Part shown: one piece after another, positions 1-7,884 of the stretch | Position numbering within the stretch: position 1 is the first letter of the stretch | How the letters are laid out: every line of letters begins with the position of its first letter | Assembly: GCA_964607315.1 (NCBI GenBank) | Contig: CAZSKA010000018.1 | Location: 1-28,569 of the forward strand | Length of the DNA stretch: 28,569 nt | Source of the DNA: JAHDFB01 sp964607315 | GTDB taxonomy: Bacteria; Bacteroidota; Bacteroidia; Chitinophagales; Saprospiraceae | Direction of reading: 5' to 3' | Notes under the pieces: generated by a model | The model's input: only the letters and a program-made list of their open reading frames with translations | The model's database searches: none | Told to the model about the DNA's origin: nothing | Translations under genes and position numbers: made by a program

Positions 1-1
1 T

Positions 2-64
2 AAGGAAGAAATTGAAAGATTAAGTAAAAAGAAATGCGACATTATGGAGTTAAAATGGTATTAG
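2..64 (+). CDS. 3' end of an unidentified gene (partial)
   Basis: An open frame enters from the left edge and ends at a TAG at 62-64, giving a 20-residue lysine-rich tail that ends in LKWY. It stops two bases before the mutS stop codon on the opposite strand, so the two genes would converge almost without a gap. Only the tail is visible, so no function can be named. A chance open frame of this length cannot be excluded. Confidence 0.35.
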   Translation, partial: KEEIERLSKKKCDIMELKWY

Positions 65-66
65 TA

Positions 67-2691
67 TTACTCTTCTAACAGCTTCTTCATTTCATTTAGC
101 TTCAACATACAATCTATCGGAGACATTGTATTTATATCAATATCAAGCAGTGCTTCTTTAATTTTGCCTGCTGTTTCATCGACAGTTTCGAAAATGCTGA
201 GCTGATGAGCAAAAGGTTGTGCCTCTGGAATTTTATCAGTTAGATCTCCATCTTGAATAGATTTTGTTTCTAGTTTAGAGAGAATGTGATTTGCTCTTTC
301 TACAATGGCTTTGGGCATGCCTGCCATTTTTGCTACATGAATTCCAAACGAATGTTTAGATCCTCCTTCAATTAATTTACGGAGGAAAATCACCTTATTC
401 CCATACTCCTTAGTAGCAATACAATAGTTCTTTATTCTATCAAATTGACTTGCTAGTTCATTTAATTCATGGTAATGAGTAGCAAATAGAGTCTTTGGGC
501 GTAAGCCTCCTTGTTCATGCAAAAACTCAGCTAAAGACCAAGCAATAGAAATACCATCATAAGTACTTGTCCCTCTACCAATCTCATCAAGTAAAATCAG
601 ACTTCTCTCGGAAATATTATTCATTATACTTGCCGTCTCATTCATCTCAACCATGAAAGTAGATTCCCCACTACTTATATTATCTGAAGCACCAACTCGC
701 GTAAATAGTTTATCGATGATTCCTATTGATGCTGCGCTCGCCGGTACAAAAGAACCAATTTGCGCCATCAAACAAATTAATGCTGTCTGCCTTAAAACAG
801 CAGACTTTCCACTCATGTTTGGTCCAGTTATCATCAAAACCTGGCAGGTGCTATTGTCTAAGAAAACATTATTCGGAACATAAGATTCTCCAAGGTCAAG
901 ATGTTGCTCGATAACCGGATGACGTCCGTCTTTGATATCTATAATCAAACTATCATTGATGCTCGGTTTGCAATATTCATTTTTTAATGCAACCTTAGAT
1001 AAACCAATCAAACAATCCAATGCTGCAAGACTCGATGCATTCGTTTGAATAGGCTTTATAAAGTCCTTTAATGAAAGTACTAATTCTTCATATAGACGAA
1101 GTTCAAGAACCGTGAGCTTTTCCTGTGCACCAAGAATCTTGCTTTCTAATTCCTTCAGTTCATCGGTGATATAACGCTCAGACCCAGTTAAGGTCTGTTT
1201 CCTTACCCAATTTTCAGGAACAAGTCCCTGATTTTTATACTTGTTTGTAACCTCTAAGTAATAACCAAAAACATTATTGAATCCAATCTTCAGATTCGTG
1301 ATACCGGTTTTTTCGGCTTCCTTTTTCTGAATATCTACTAGTATACCTTTTGTATTATTAATAATGTTACGCAACTCATCTAACTCTTTATTACATCCAT
1401 CATTAATAATATTACCTTTCGCAATATTACCAGGTGCTTCTGGGTGTACTTCTTTCTCAATTCGCTCCCTTAATTTTTCGCAAGGCTCAAGAATTTCAGC
1501 AAGATTTATTAAAGATGAGATCTTCGTTTTGCGAAGTATTTCTTGAATAGGGTCTATAGTAAATAGAGCAGTTTTTAATTGAAGTATTTCCCTTGGATTT
1601 ATTTTTTGAGAAGGCGCTTTAGAGATCAACCTTTCTAGATCTCCAATCGTTTTTAAGTGCTCAGTTAATTCGTCAATAGAGTGGGGCGTATTATAAAAAT
1701 ATTCCACCATTTCAAGACGCTTTTCTATAGCGCGCTTCTCTATCAATGGAAGTAATAACCACTTTCTCATCAATCGACTTCCCATAGGTGTCACTGTGTC
1801 ATCTAGGATTTCAATTAAAGGAATTCCAGTCGGATGATTGCTGTGAACAAGTTCTAGATTTCTGATGGTGAAACGATCCAGCCACATGAAATCTTCTAGC
1901 TGTATGCGCTGAATATTTTGGATGTGTTGGATGTGTTTGTTTTCTGTAGTTTGCAGATAATGAAGAACTGCACCTGCTGCTATTTTACCGTCAGAATATT
2001 CTTCAATCCCAAATCCCTTCAAAGAATTTACATCAAACTGTGCTAAAAGAAGATCTTTCGTGTAATCTTCTGTAAATACCCATTCGTCGACGTGATAAGA
2101 ATAATACTCATCACCAAATTCTTTATTGAATTTTTCCTTATTTGCTTTGGCAAAAATAATTTCTGTGGGACGAAAGCTTTGGATGAGTTTTTGGATTTTA
2201 TGAATGTCACCTTCACTTACTAAAAACTCTCCTGTAGAGATATCCAAGAAAGCAATGCCCAGTCTATTATTTGTAGAGTAATGTAGGCTGCAGAGGAAAT
2301 TATTTTCTTTATGGTTCAGTAAATTACTATCTGTAGTCAATCCAGGTGTTACAATTTCAGTTACACCTCTCGCTACAATCTTCTTTTCCTTACTTGGCTT
2401 TTCCAACTGTTCACAAATTGCCACTCTAAATCCAGCTTTTACAAGTCTAGGTAGATATAAATCAAGAGAGTGATAAGGAAAACCTGCTAACTCTATATCA
2501 GCTCCTCCGTTATTTCTTTTCGTCAGAATTATACCTAAAGTATTTGCCGTTTTTACGGCATCTTCAGAAAATGTTTCATAGAAGTCTCCTACTCGAAAGA
2601 GTAATATAGCATCAGGATGTTTTGATTTTACACTAAAGTATTGCGCCATCAATGGTGTTACCTTTCCCTTCTTACTTGCTGTTTTTGCCAA
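67..2691 (-). CDS. mutS: DNA mismatch repair protein MutS
   Basis: MutS recognises base mismatches and small loops, then uses ATP to recruit MutL for strand repair. An ATG at 2742 would give 891 residues, but I prefer the TTG at 2691 (874 residues). That start puts the mismatch-binding Phe-x-Glu motif (FYE) at residues 37-39, close to F36 of E. coli MutS, and a perfect TAnnTTTG element sits inside the longer version. In 874-residue numbering, Walker A GPNMSGKS is at about 623-630, Walker B with DEIGRGTS at about 702-709, and ATHYHEL at about 747-753. Connector, lever and clamp regions lie between, and a C-terminal helical segment follows the ATPase. Length is normal for full-length MutS1. It is divergent from the TerB-like gene. 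Family identity is certain; the start is inferred. Confidence 0.97.
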   Translation of the reverse strand: MAKTASKKGKVTPLMAQYFSVKSKHPDAILLFRVGDFYETFSEDAVKTANTLGIILTKRNNGGADIELAGFPYHSLDLYLPRLVKAGFRVAICEQLEKPSKEKKIVARGVTEIVTPGLTTDSNLLNHKENNFLCSLHYSTNNRLGIAFLDISTGEFLVSEGDIHKIQKLIQSFRPTEIIFAKANKEKFNKEFGDEYYSYHVDEWVFTEDYTKDLLLAQFDVNSLKGFGIEEYSDGKIAAGAVLHYLQTTENKHIQHIQNIQRIQLEDFMWLDRFTIRNLELVHSNHPTGIPLIEILDDTVTPMGSRLMRKWLLLPLIEKRAIEKRLEMVEYFYNTPHSIDELTEHLKTIGDLERLISKAPSQKINPREILQLKTALFTIDPIQEILRKTKISSLINLAEILEPCEKLRERIEKEVHPEAPGNIAKGNIINDGCNKELDELRNIINNTKGILVDIQKKEAEKTGITNLKIGFNNVFGYYLEVTNKYKNQGLVPENWVRKQTLTGSERYITDELKELESKILGAQEKLTVLELRLYEELVLSLKDFIKPIQTNASSLAALDCLIGLSKVALKNEYCKPSINDSLIIDIKDGRHPVIEQHLDLGESYVPNNVFLDNSTCQVLMITGPNMSGKSAVLRQTALICLMAQIGSFVPASAASIGIIDKLFTRVGASDNISSGESTFMVEMNETASIMNNISERSLILLDEIGRGTSTYDGISIAWSLAEFLHEQGGLRPKTLFATHYHELNELASQFDRIKNYCIATKEYGNKVIFLRKLIEGGSKHSFGIHVAKMAGMPKAIVERANHILSKLETKSIQDGDLTDKIPEAQPFAHQLSIFETVDETAGKIKEALLDIDINTMSPIDCMLKLNEMKKLLEE

Positions 2692-2706
2692 TGCTTTGAT
2701 TTTTGG

Positions 2707-2714
2707 CAAATATA
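2707..2714 (-). promoter_or_regulatory. -7 element of the mutS promoter
   Basis: Read on the minus strand this is TATATTTG, a perfect match to the Bacteroidota -7 consensus TAnnTTTG. It lies 15 nt before the TTG at 2691, about the same spacing as on the divergent gene, and inside the reading frame that an ATG start at 2742 would use. No clear -33 TTG is present at the expected distance. Confidence 0.5.
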
Positions 2715-2740
2715 GCGATAAGATTTTTGTTGTACATTTC

Positions 2741-2760
2741 ATATATAAAATTTTATATAT
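2741..2760. promoter_or_regulatory. 20-bp perfect AT palindrome between divergent promoters
   Basis: ATATATAAAATTTTATATAT is a perfect palindrome just upstream of the mutS promoter and about 70 bp upstream of the TerB-like gene's promoter. Its 14-bp core TATAAAATTTTATA recurs at 15089-15102 in another divergent intergenic region. It could be an operator, a UP-like element or simply AT-rich sequence. Confidence 0.3.
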
Positions 2761-2830
2761 TTCCTTATTTGAAGAACAGGATAATGTAAAAAATGGGAAT
2801 GAAATTATTTCATACTGTCCTTAATTAAAC

Positions 2831-2862
2831 TTGGTTTATATCGACATTATATATTACTTTTG
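2831..2862 (+). promoter_or_regulatory. Promoter of the TerB-like/TonB receptor unit
   Basis: TTG at 2831-2833, a 21-nt spacer, then TACTTTTG at 2855-2862, which fits the Bacteroidota primary sigma factor consensus TTG-N19-21-TAnnTTTG. The start codon is only 14 nt further on, so the leader would be very short. Confidence 0.65.
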
Positions 2863-2876
2863 CGGTCATATAACAA

Positions 2877-3368
2877 ATGACAGATATGGCAATTGGATTT
2901 GAAAATTTAACAGCTCAGGAATATCAGAAATTAATCCACTCAGTAGCATGGGTTGCTCTTCTTATAGCTGGTGCTGATGGAAAAATTGATTCTGAAGAAA
3001 TTACTTGGGCATCTAAGATCGCAAAAATTAGATCATATGCTAATCCGGATGAATTAACTGAATTTTACCAAGACGTAGCAACTGATTTCGAGGAATATTT
3101 CAAATCTATTATTGAAAATAGTCCAAAAGAAACGAAATCAAGAACTGCAATTGCATCTGATAAACTATCAGAATTAAATACAATCTTGCCAAAGTTGCCG
3201 CCATACATAGCTTATTCTATTTATAAATCTTTCCAGTCATTTGCTACACACGTTGCAAAAGCATCAGGAGGATTTTTGCGTATGTGGAGTATAAGTCACG
3301 AAGAAGATAAGTACGTAAAACTACCAATGTTAGAAGAAGTTCCATTTGCAGAGAAACCTGAAGAATAA
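2877..3368 (+). CDS. TerB-like small cytoplasmic protein
   Basis: This 163-residue protein has no signal peptide and no membrane segment. Residues about 15-50 form a helix-loop-helix with the acidic AGADGKIDSEE stretch at 31-41, the pattern of TerB/DjlA-N-like domains (alpha-helical, often metal-binding). A second helical part rich in charged residues follows, and the last 40 residues are less ordered. ATGs at 2877 and 2886 are both usable; the first is kept because the promoter lies just upstream. The TonB-receptor gene begins 18 bp after its stop, so the two are probably cotranscribed. The exact role is unknown. Despite the family name there is no ter operon here, so tellurite resistance should not be inferred. 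Confidence 0.7.
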   Translation: MTDMAIGFENLTAQEYQKLIHSVAWVALLIAGADGKIDSEEITWASKIAKIRSYANPDELTEFYQDVATDFEEYFKSIIENSPKETKSRTAIASDKLSELNTILPKLPPYIAYSIYKSFQSFATHVAKASGGFLRMWSISHEEDKYVKLPMLEEVPFAEKPEE

Positions 3369-3386
3369 TTTTTCTATTTTAGGGAC

Positions 3387-5645
3387 ATGAAATATTGTCT
3401 CGTATTTTCACTACTCATTATAGGGCAATTCTTATATGCCCAAGATTATCTTTTGTTAGGTGTTGTCAAAGATGCTGAAACAGGTGAACCTCTTTTAGGA
3501 GCAACGGTTGTCGCATGTACAGAAGCTGCTATTACAAATTCAGATGGTTCTTTTGAAATGGTATTAAATGAAAATACCTGTTCGGTAACCATCTCTTATT
3601 TGGGTTATGATAATTACACAGAAACGGTAAATCTTCCATTAGAAGATGGTCAAGTATATATTGCTTTTCTGAATAAGAGTGAAAATATTTTGAATCAAGC
3701 AGTGATAACTGCTTCTAAGTATGCCTTAAGACAGAGTGAATCTACTGTTTCGTTACAAGTTCTAAAACCGCAGGCAATTCAGAGTTCTAATGTTTCATCT
3801 ATTGACGATGTATTGGATAATTTACCTGGTGTTGATGTGATAGATGGTCAGGCTAATATCAGAGGAGGTAGTGGATATACATTTGGTGTAGGAAGTAGAG
3901 TGATGTTGTTGATTGATGATATTCCTTCTTTACAGTACGATGGTGGAAATTCTCATTGGGATGATGTGCCGCAAGAGAATATAGAGCAAGTAGAAGTGTT
4001 GAAAGGAGCGTCTTCGGTATTATATGGAAGTTCAGCACTGAATGGAGTGATTCACTTCAGAACAAAGGATGCGCCTATAGAGCCTCGACTTGATGCTTCA
4101 GTTAGTTATCGCCTTTTCTTGAACCCTGAGGATGAACGGAGAAAATGGTGGGATGGTCCTAGGTATGAAGTTTTTGGAAGTGCGGCTTACGCCCAAAAAT
4201 TTAAGAAGGTAGATCTTGTCACGGGATTGAATGTTAATAGTTTACGATCATTTAATGAAAGTACAACACGAGATGCTGCAAGAGTGTTTTTTAAAGTAAA
4301 GGGAGGGCTTTCACCCAAAAGTAAATGGCATGTAAATGTAATGTATAATTATGGTGATAGAAGCAGTTTTTTTTATTGGAGTAATCCTTTGCGCGGATCT
4401 TATCAACCTGCTAATGGCACTATTAATACGAATTTAAGTAATCGCTTCATGATAGATCCAGGATGGACTTTTTATGATAGTAACGATAATAAGCATGCAA
4501 TTAAAGCCAGGTTCTTTTACTCCAATACGGAAAGTAATAATGATCAATCTATTAATAGTTTATCCCAATACCTAAACTACGATTTCACCAAAAGATTACT
4601 TAATGAAAAAGCTACTTGGATAAGTGGCTTCCAAGGTATTGCGAATTTTACAAATTCAGAATTGTATGGCAATGCTGGATTTGAAGCGTATAATGCAGCT
4701 CTTTATAGTCAATGGACTCATAAACTACGGAAGAATTTTTCCTACACATTAGGAGTTCGGTATGAATTGAATGCCCTTAATAATGAATCGTACAACTATG
4801 AATTGCAAGGTGAGCAATTTGAGGTTGAAGAAGCCCAATTAACAGAAGGAAAACCTGTATTCAGGGCAGGACTGAATTATTCACCATTTTTGGCAACTCA
4901 CATCAGAGCAAGCATAGGACAAGGATATAGATTTCCTACTATTGCTGAAAAATTCACAGTTACACAGGCTGGAGGTATTGTTATACTACCAAATCCAGGG
5001 CTAGAATCGGAAACAGGTTATTCAGCTGAAATAGGTTTTCGACAAGAATTTCAAAACTATTTCATAAGTTCCTTTTTAGATTTTTCAGCCTTTTACAGTG
5101 AGTATAATAATATGATAGAGTATCAGATCAATGATACAGCAACAGGCTTTTTAGCTGAAAATATAGGCGATACCAGAATTCCAGGAGTGGAAATCAGTTG
5201 GGGAAGCCAATGGGATATAGGAAAACTCAAAATCCAAACTCTTTTGGGGTACACCCATATAAATCCAACATATAGAAACTTTACAGATGAAATAAAATTC
5301 AGTGGAACAAGTGATGAAAACATTTTGAAGTATCGATATAGAAATAGTATAAAATCTGGAATTACAATCAATGTTTATAATGTAGAACTGTGGTTAAATC
5401 AAAGGTATAACAGTCATATGGAATCTATTGATAGAAGTTTTTCAACATTTATTAATGGAATAGCAGCATTTAGAGAATTAAACAATAGAGGATTCAATGT
5501 TCTTGATGCGAGAATTGCCTATAAATGGGAACATCTGAATATAGGTTTAAATATCAATAATATATTAAATGCGACATACACAGAACGCCCTGCATTATTG
5601 GAAGCTCCACGTAATATTTCGCTTAGGATTGGCTATGAAATGTGA
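3387..5645 (+). CDS. TonB-dependent outer-membrane receptor
   Basis: A 752-residue receptor that should import an unidentified ligand across the outer membrane using ExbBD-TonB energy. Residues 1-18 are a signal peptide ending LYA before QD. Residues about 22-105 form a carboxypeptidase-D-like beta-sandwich (DAETGEPLLGATV, then SYLGYDNY), common on Bacteroidota receptors. The plug at about 115-225 shows NLPGVDV, IRGGSGY and the VEVLKGASSVLYGSSALNGVIH segment split around 206-225. The rest is beta-barrel with alternating aromatics, including a TYTERPALLEAPRN turn before the last strand. It ends RIGYEM rather than in the usual aromatic residue. It follows the TerB-like gene by 18 bp and lacks a SusD or DUF4249 partner next to it. 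The substrate cannot be told from sequence. Confidence 0.92.
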   Translation: MKYCLVFSLLIIGQFLYAQDYLLLGVVKDAETGEPLLGATVVACTEAAITNSDGSFEMVLNENTCSVTISYLGYDNYTETVNLPLEDGQVYIAFLNKSENILNQAVITASKYALRQSESTVSLQVLKPQAIQSSNVSSIDDVLDNLPGVDVIDGQANIRGGSGYTFGVGSRVMLLIDDIPSLQYDGGNSHWDDVPQENIEQVEVLKGASSVLYGSSALNGVIHFRTKDAPIEPRLDASVSYRLFLNPEDERRKWWDGPRYEVFGSAAYAQKFKKVDLVTGLNVNSLRSFNESTTRDAARVFFKVKGGLSPKSKWHVNVMYNYGDRSSFFYWSNPLRGSYQPANGTINTNLSNRFMIDPGWTFYDSNDNKHAIKARFFYSNTESNNDQSINSLSQYLNYDFTKRLLNEKATWISGFQGIANFTNSELYGNAGFEAYNAALYSQWTHKLRKNFSYTLGVRYELNALNNESYNYELQGEQFEVEEAQLTEGKPVFRAGLNYSPFLATHIRASIGQGYRFPTIAEKFTVTQAGGIVILPNPGLESETGYSAEIGFRQEFQNYFISSFLDFSAFYSEYNNMIEYQINDTATGFLAENIGDTRIPGVEISWGSQWDIGKLKIQTLLGYTHINPTYRNFTDEIKFSGTSDENILKYRYRNSIKSGITINVYNVELWLNQRYNSHMESIDRSFSTFINGIAAFRELNNRGFNVLDARIAYKWEHLNIGLNINNILNATYTERPALLEAPRNISLRIGYEM

Positions 5646-5677
5646 TATTTGATTAATTATTAAATTTTCTTTAATTC

Positions 5678-5706
5678 TTTTTAACCTTTTTTAACCAGCT
5701 TTTAAC
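5678..5706. repeat. Three phased T-tract/AAC repeats upstream of the DUF547 gene
   Basis: Three T-rich blocks each ending in AAC lie in a row, with AAC at 5683, 5693 and 5704, a step of 10-11 bp, i.e. one helical turn. The block lies 70-100 bp upstream of the DUF547 start. No TAnnTTTG element was found there, so a regulator or alternative sigma factor may act at these repeats. They could also be bent DNA. Confidence 0.35.
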
Positions 5707-5778
5707 AAACAAATAGATTCAAAAAGGGTTAGTATATATGTATATGTTCAATTAACTAACAAGATTAAATACAAAACG

Positions 5779-6780
5779 ATGAATATTTTAAATAGGAGAA
5801 ACACCATACTATTATTACTAGGTTTCTTTGCAACTTATGCAGGACTAACTTCATTTAATTTTGCACCTATTGAAGCTGAAGATGCACCTGTTCCAACAGT
5901 CATATTTGCAACTGAATCTGAAGAAACAGAAAATGACTATTATGCAGACTTTCTTGAAGAATTAGCAGTACCTAGTCCAAAAGAAGAAGAAATTTTTACA
6001 GGTACTTCATCTACAACAGTACTAAGTGAGACACCTGTAAGTACTAAAGAGGTAGAGGTAGTAGAAGAGTATAAAGAAGTGAAAAATATAGAGCCTGAAG
6101 TTAAGAAAGAGGCAAAAGAAGAAAAGGTAGCTGTAGGAGTTGTAGATCACCGTGCTTTCGGCAAGTTATTAAAGAAATATGTTGATTCAAAGGGTAATGT
6201 CAATTACCGAGGATTTAAAAACGATGCGGCGGCTTTGCAAGTATATCTAGACCAGTTAAGTGCAAATCCAGTATCAGCTAATATGAGTAAGAATGAGCGT
6301 TTAGCTTACTGGATTAATGCATACAATGCATATACTATAAAGTTGATAATTGATAATTACCCGCTCAAAAGTATCACTGATTTAGAAGGTGGAAAGCCAT
6401 GGGATAAAGTATTTATTAAACTAGGACAGGCATCTTATTCATTGAATATGATTGAAAATGAGATTATAAGAAAAAGATTTACTGAGCCGAGAATTCACTT
6501 TGCAGTGAATTGTGCAGCAGCAAGTTGTCCTCCATTATTGAATGATGCATTTTATCCACAGACTTTAACAAAACAATTAGCTAGCCAAACAAGTGCGTTT
6601 TTAAATAATAGTTATTATAATACAATCACTAGCAGTAAATTAGAATTGAGTAAAATTTTCGATTGGTATGGTGTAGACTTTAAGGATGTAAAAAACTATG
6701 TGAATTCTAGAGTTGCTCCAGACATTAGTTCTTTACCTCTTAATTTTAAAGAATACGATTGGTCTTTAAATGAGCAATAA
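5779..6780 (+). CDS. DUF547 envelope protein with acidic linker
   Basis: A 333-residue protein with three parts. Residues 8-25 are a hydrophobic segment that serves as signal peptide or N-terminal anchor. Residues about 30-120 are a low-complexity linker rich in Glu, Val, Thr and Lys. Residues about 123-325 are a DUF547 domain, recognised by YWINAYNAYTIK at 167-178, a WDK segment near 208, and HFAVNCAAASCPPL at 240-253 with cysteines 245 and 250. DUF547 proteins are widespread in Bacteroidota and proteobacteria; their biochemical role is not established, though the fold has been compared with cysteine proteases or transglutaminases. The domain most likely sits in the periplasm, held away from the membrane by the linker. 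The gene stands alone, between phased repeats upstream and a strong terminator downstream. Confidence 0.85.
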   Translation: MNILNRRNTILLLLGFFATYAGLTSFNFAPIEAEDAPVPTVIFATESEETENDYYADFLEELAVPSPKEEEIFTGTSSTTVLSETPVSTKEVEVVEEYKEVKNIEPEVKKEAKEEKVAVGVVDHRAFGKLLKKYVDSKGNVNYRGFKNDAAALQVYLDQLSANPVSANMSKNERLAYWINAYNAYTIKLIIDNYPLKSITDLEGGKPWDKVFIKLGQASYSLNMIENEIIRKRFTEPRIHFAVNCAAASCPPLLNDAFYPQTLTKQLASQTSAFLNNSYYNTITSSKLELSKIFDWYGVDFKDVKNYVNSRVAPDISSLPLNFKEYDWSLNEQ

Positions 6781-6824
6781 AATATATAGGTCCTTCATTG
6801 ACGTAAGGAATGATTGAGTAAACG

Positions 6825-6860
6825 AAATCCTAAGATGTTTCATCTTGGGATTTTTTATTT
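6825..6860 (+). terminator. Rho-independent terminator after the DUF547 gene
   Basis: A 13-bp stem (6825-6837 with 6841-6853, one T-G wobble) closes on a TTT loop and is followed by a T-run to 6860. It lies 45 bp after the stop codon. Its 3' arm also contains the TTG that fits as the -33 element of the next promoter. Confidence 0.88.
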
Positions 6861-6875
6861 TGATTACTACCTTTG
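6845..6875 (+). promoter_or_regulatory. Promoter of the 2-hydroxyacid dehydrogenase
   Basis: TTG at 6845-6847, a 20-nt spacer and TACCTTTG at 6868-6875 match the Bacteroidota promoter consensus. The ATG follows 13 nt later. The -33 part overlaps the 3' arm of the preceding terminator. Confidence 0.65.
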
Positions 6876-6888
6876 ATAAAAAAAATAA

Positions 6889-7845
6889 ATGAAAATAGTA
6901 TTTACCGATTATAAAACAATGAATCCTGGTGATATTAATTGGGAAGATTATTTCGAGCTTAATGAGATAGTTTTACACGAACATACGAACCTTGAGCAAT
7001 TAGAGAAGAGGGTAGTAGATGCTGAAATAATTGTAGCTAATAAAACGGTTATTTCTAGTGAAACCATGGATAAATGTAAAAAATTAAAGTGTATTTGTGT
7101 TTCAGCAACTGGCTACAATAATATAGATGTAAAACACGCTTCTAAAAAAAACATTCCCGTTCTAAACGCAGCAAATTACAGTGATACTTCCGTGGCGCAG
7201 CACGTTCTTGCTATGGTCCTTTCGGCTTTAAATAAGGTAAGCTATTATTCAAATACTGTTCATAAAGGAAGATGGGGAAGTAATAGAGACTTCACATATT
7301 ACGATGGTCCAATAGAAGAACTTTCAAGTATGAATGTGGGATTTGTAGGCTATGGAAGTTTAGGTCAAGCTGCAGCGAAACTGTTCAAAGCATTTGGGTC
7401 TAGGATTTTAGTGAAACAATATCCTCACAGAGAGTTGACAATAGAGGAAGAAGGAATTAGTGTAGTTGATGATAAAACGTTCTTCGAACAAGCTGATATT
7501 ATTTCTATTCATACGCCATTAACTGATCATACAATGGACATGGTTAATGCCGGGTTTTTAAATAAAATGAAATCTTCAGCAATTCTTGTTAATACCTCGA
7601 GAGGTGGAGTAGTGAATGAATATGATTTGGCTCAGGCATTAAGGAATCAACGAATAAAAGCGGCATGTTTGGATGTTTTAAGTGCGGAACCTCCGAGTGA
7701 TAACCCTTTGGTTGGTCTGAATAATTGCATTATCACACCTCATCAAGCATGGGCAAGTAAACAAGCAAGAATGCGATTGATGCGAATTGTATCAGAAAAT
7801 ATCGCAGCTTTTAAAAAGGGCGAATTTCGAAATAAAGTGAACTAA
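6889..7845 (+). CDS. D-2-hydroxyacid dehydrogenase
   Basis: A 318-residue NAD(P)-dependent dehydrogenase of the D-glycerate/hydroxypyruvate reductase and phosphoglycerate dehydrogenase superfamily. The dinucleotide-binding GxGxxG is G154-G156-G159. The catalytic set is complete: R238 in NTSRGG, E267 in SAEPP and H285 in TPHQAW. The TPHQAWAS ending and the ATGYNNID substrate-side motif at 73-80 resemble glycerate dehydrogenase/hydroxypyruvate reductase enzymes, so a small 2-keto acid is the likely substrate. The position that normally holds the Asp of NAD-specific members, 18 residues after the last glycine, is Q177, with H180 and R181 nearby; this could relax or shift preference towards NADP. 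No ACT domain is present, so it is not regulated SerA. It is monocistronic, with a promoter and upstream terminator visible, and converges with the cupin gene. Confidence 0.9.
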   Translation: MKIVFTDYKTMNPGDINWEDYFELNEIVLHEHTNLEQLEKRVVDAEIIVANKTVISSETMDKCKKLKCICVSATGYNNIDVKHASKKNIPVLNAANYSDTSVAQHVLAMVLSALNKVSYYSNTVHKGRWGSNRDFTYYDGPIEELSSMNVGFVGYGSLGQAAAKLFKAFGSRILVKQYPHRELTIEEEGISVVDDKTFFEQADIISIHTPLTDHTMDMVNAGFLNKMKSSAILVNTSRGGVVNEYDLAQALRNQRIKAACLDVLSAEPPSDNPLVGLNNCIITPHQAWASKQARMRLMRIVSENIAAFKKGEFRNKVN

Positions 7846-7884
7846 TGATGTATGATGATCATCGAATCCAAAGGAGTTGTAAAT

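Noticed and set aside
2877..3368. Tellurite resistance gene
   Set aside because: Only the TerB-like fold is seen; no other ter genes are present, so the resistance label is not supported.
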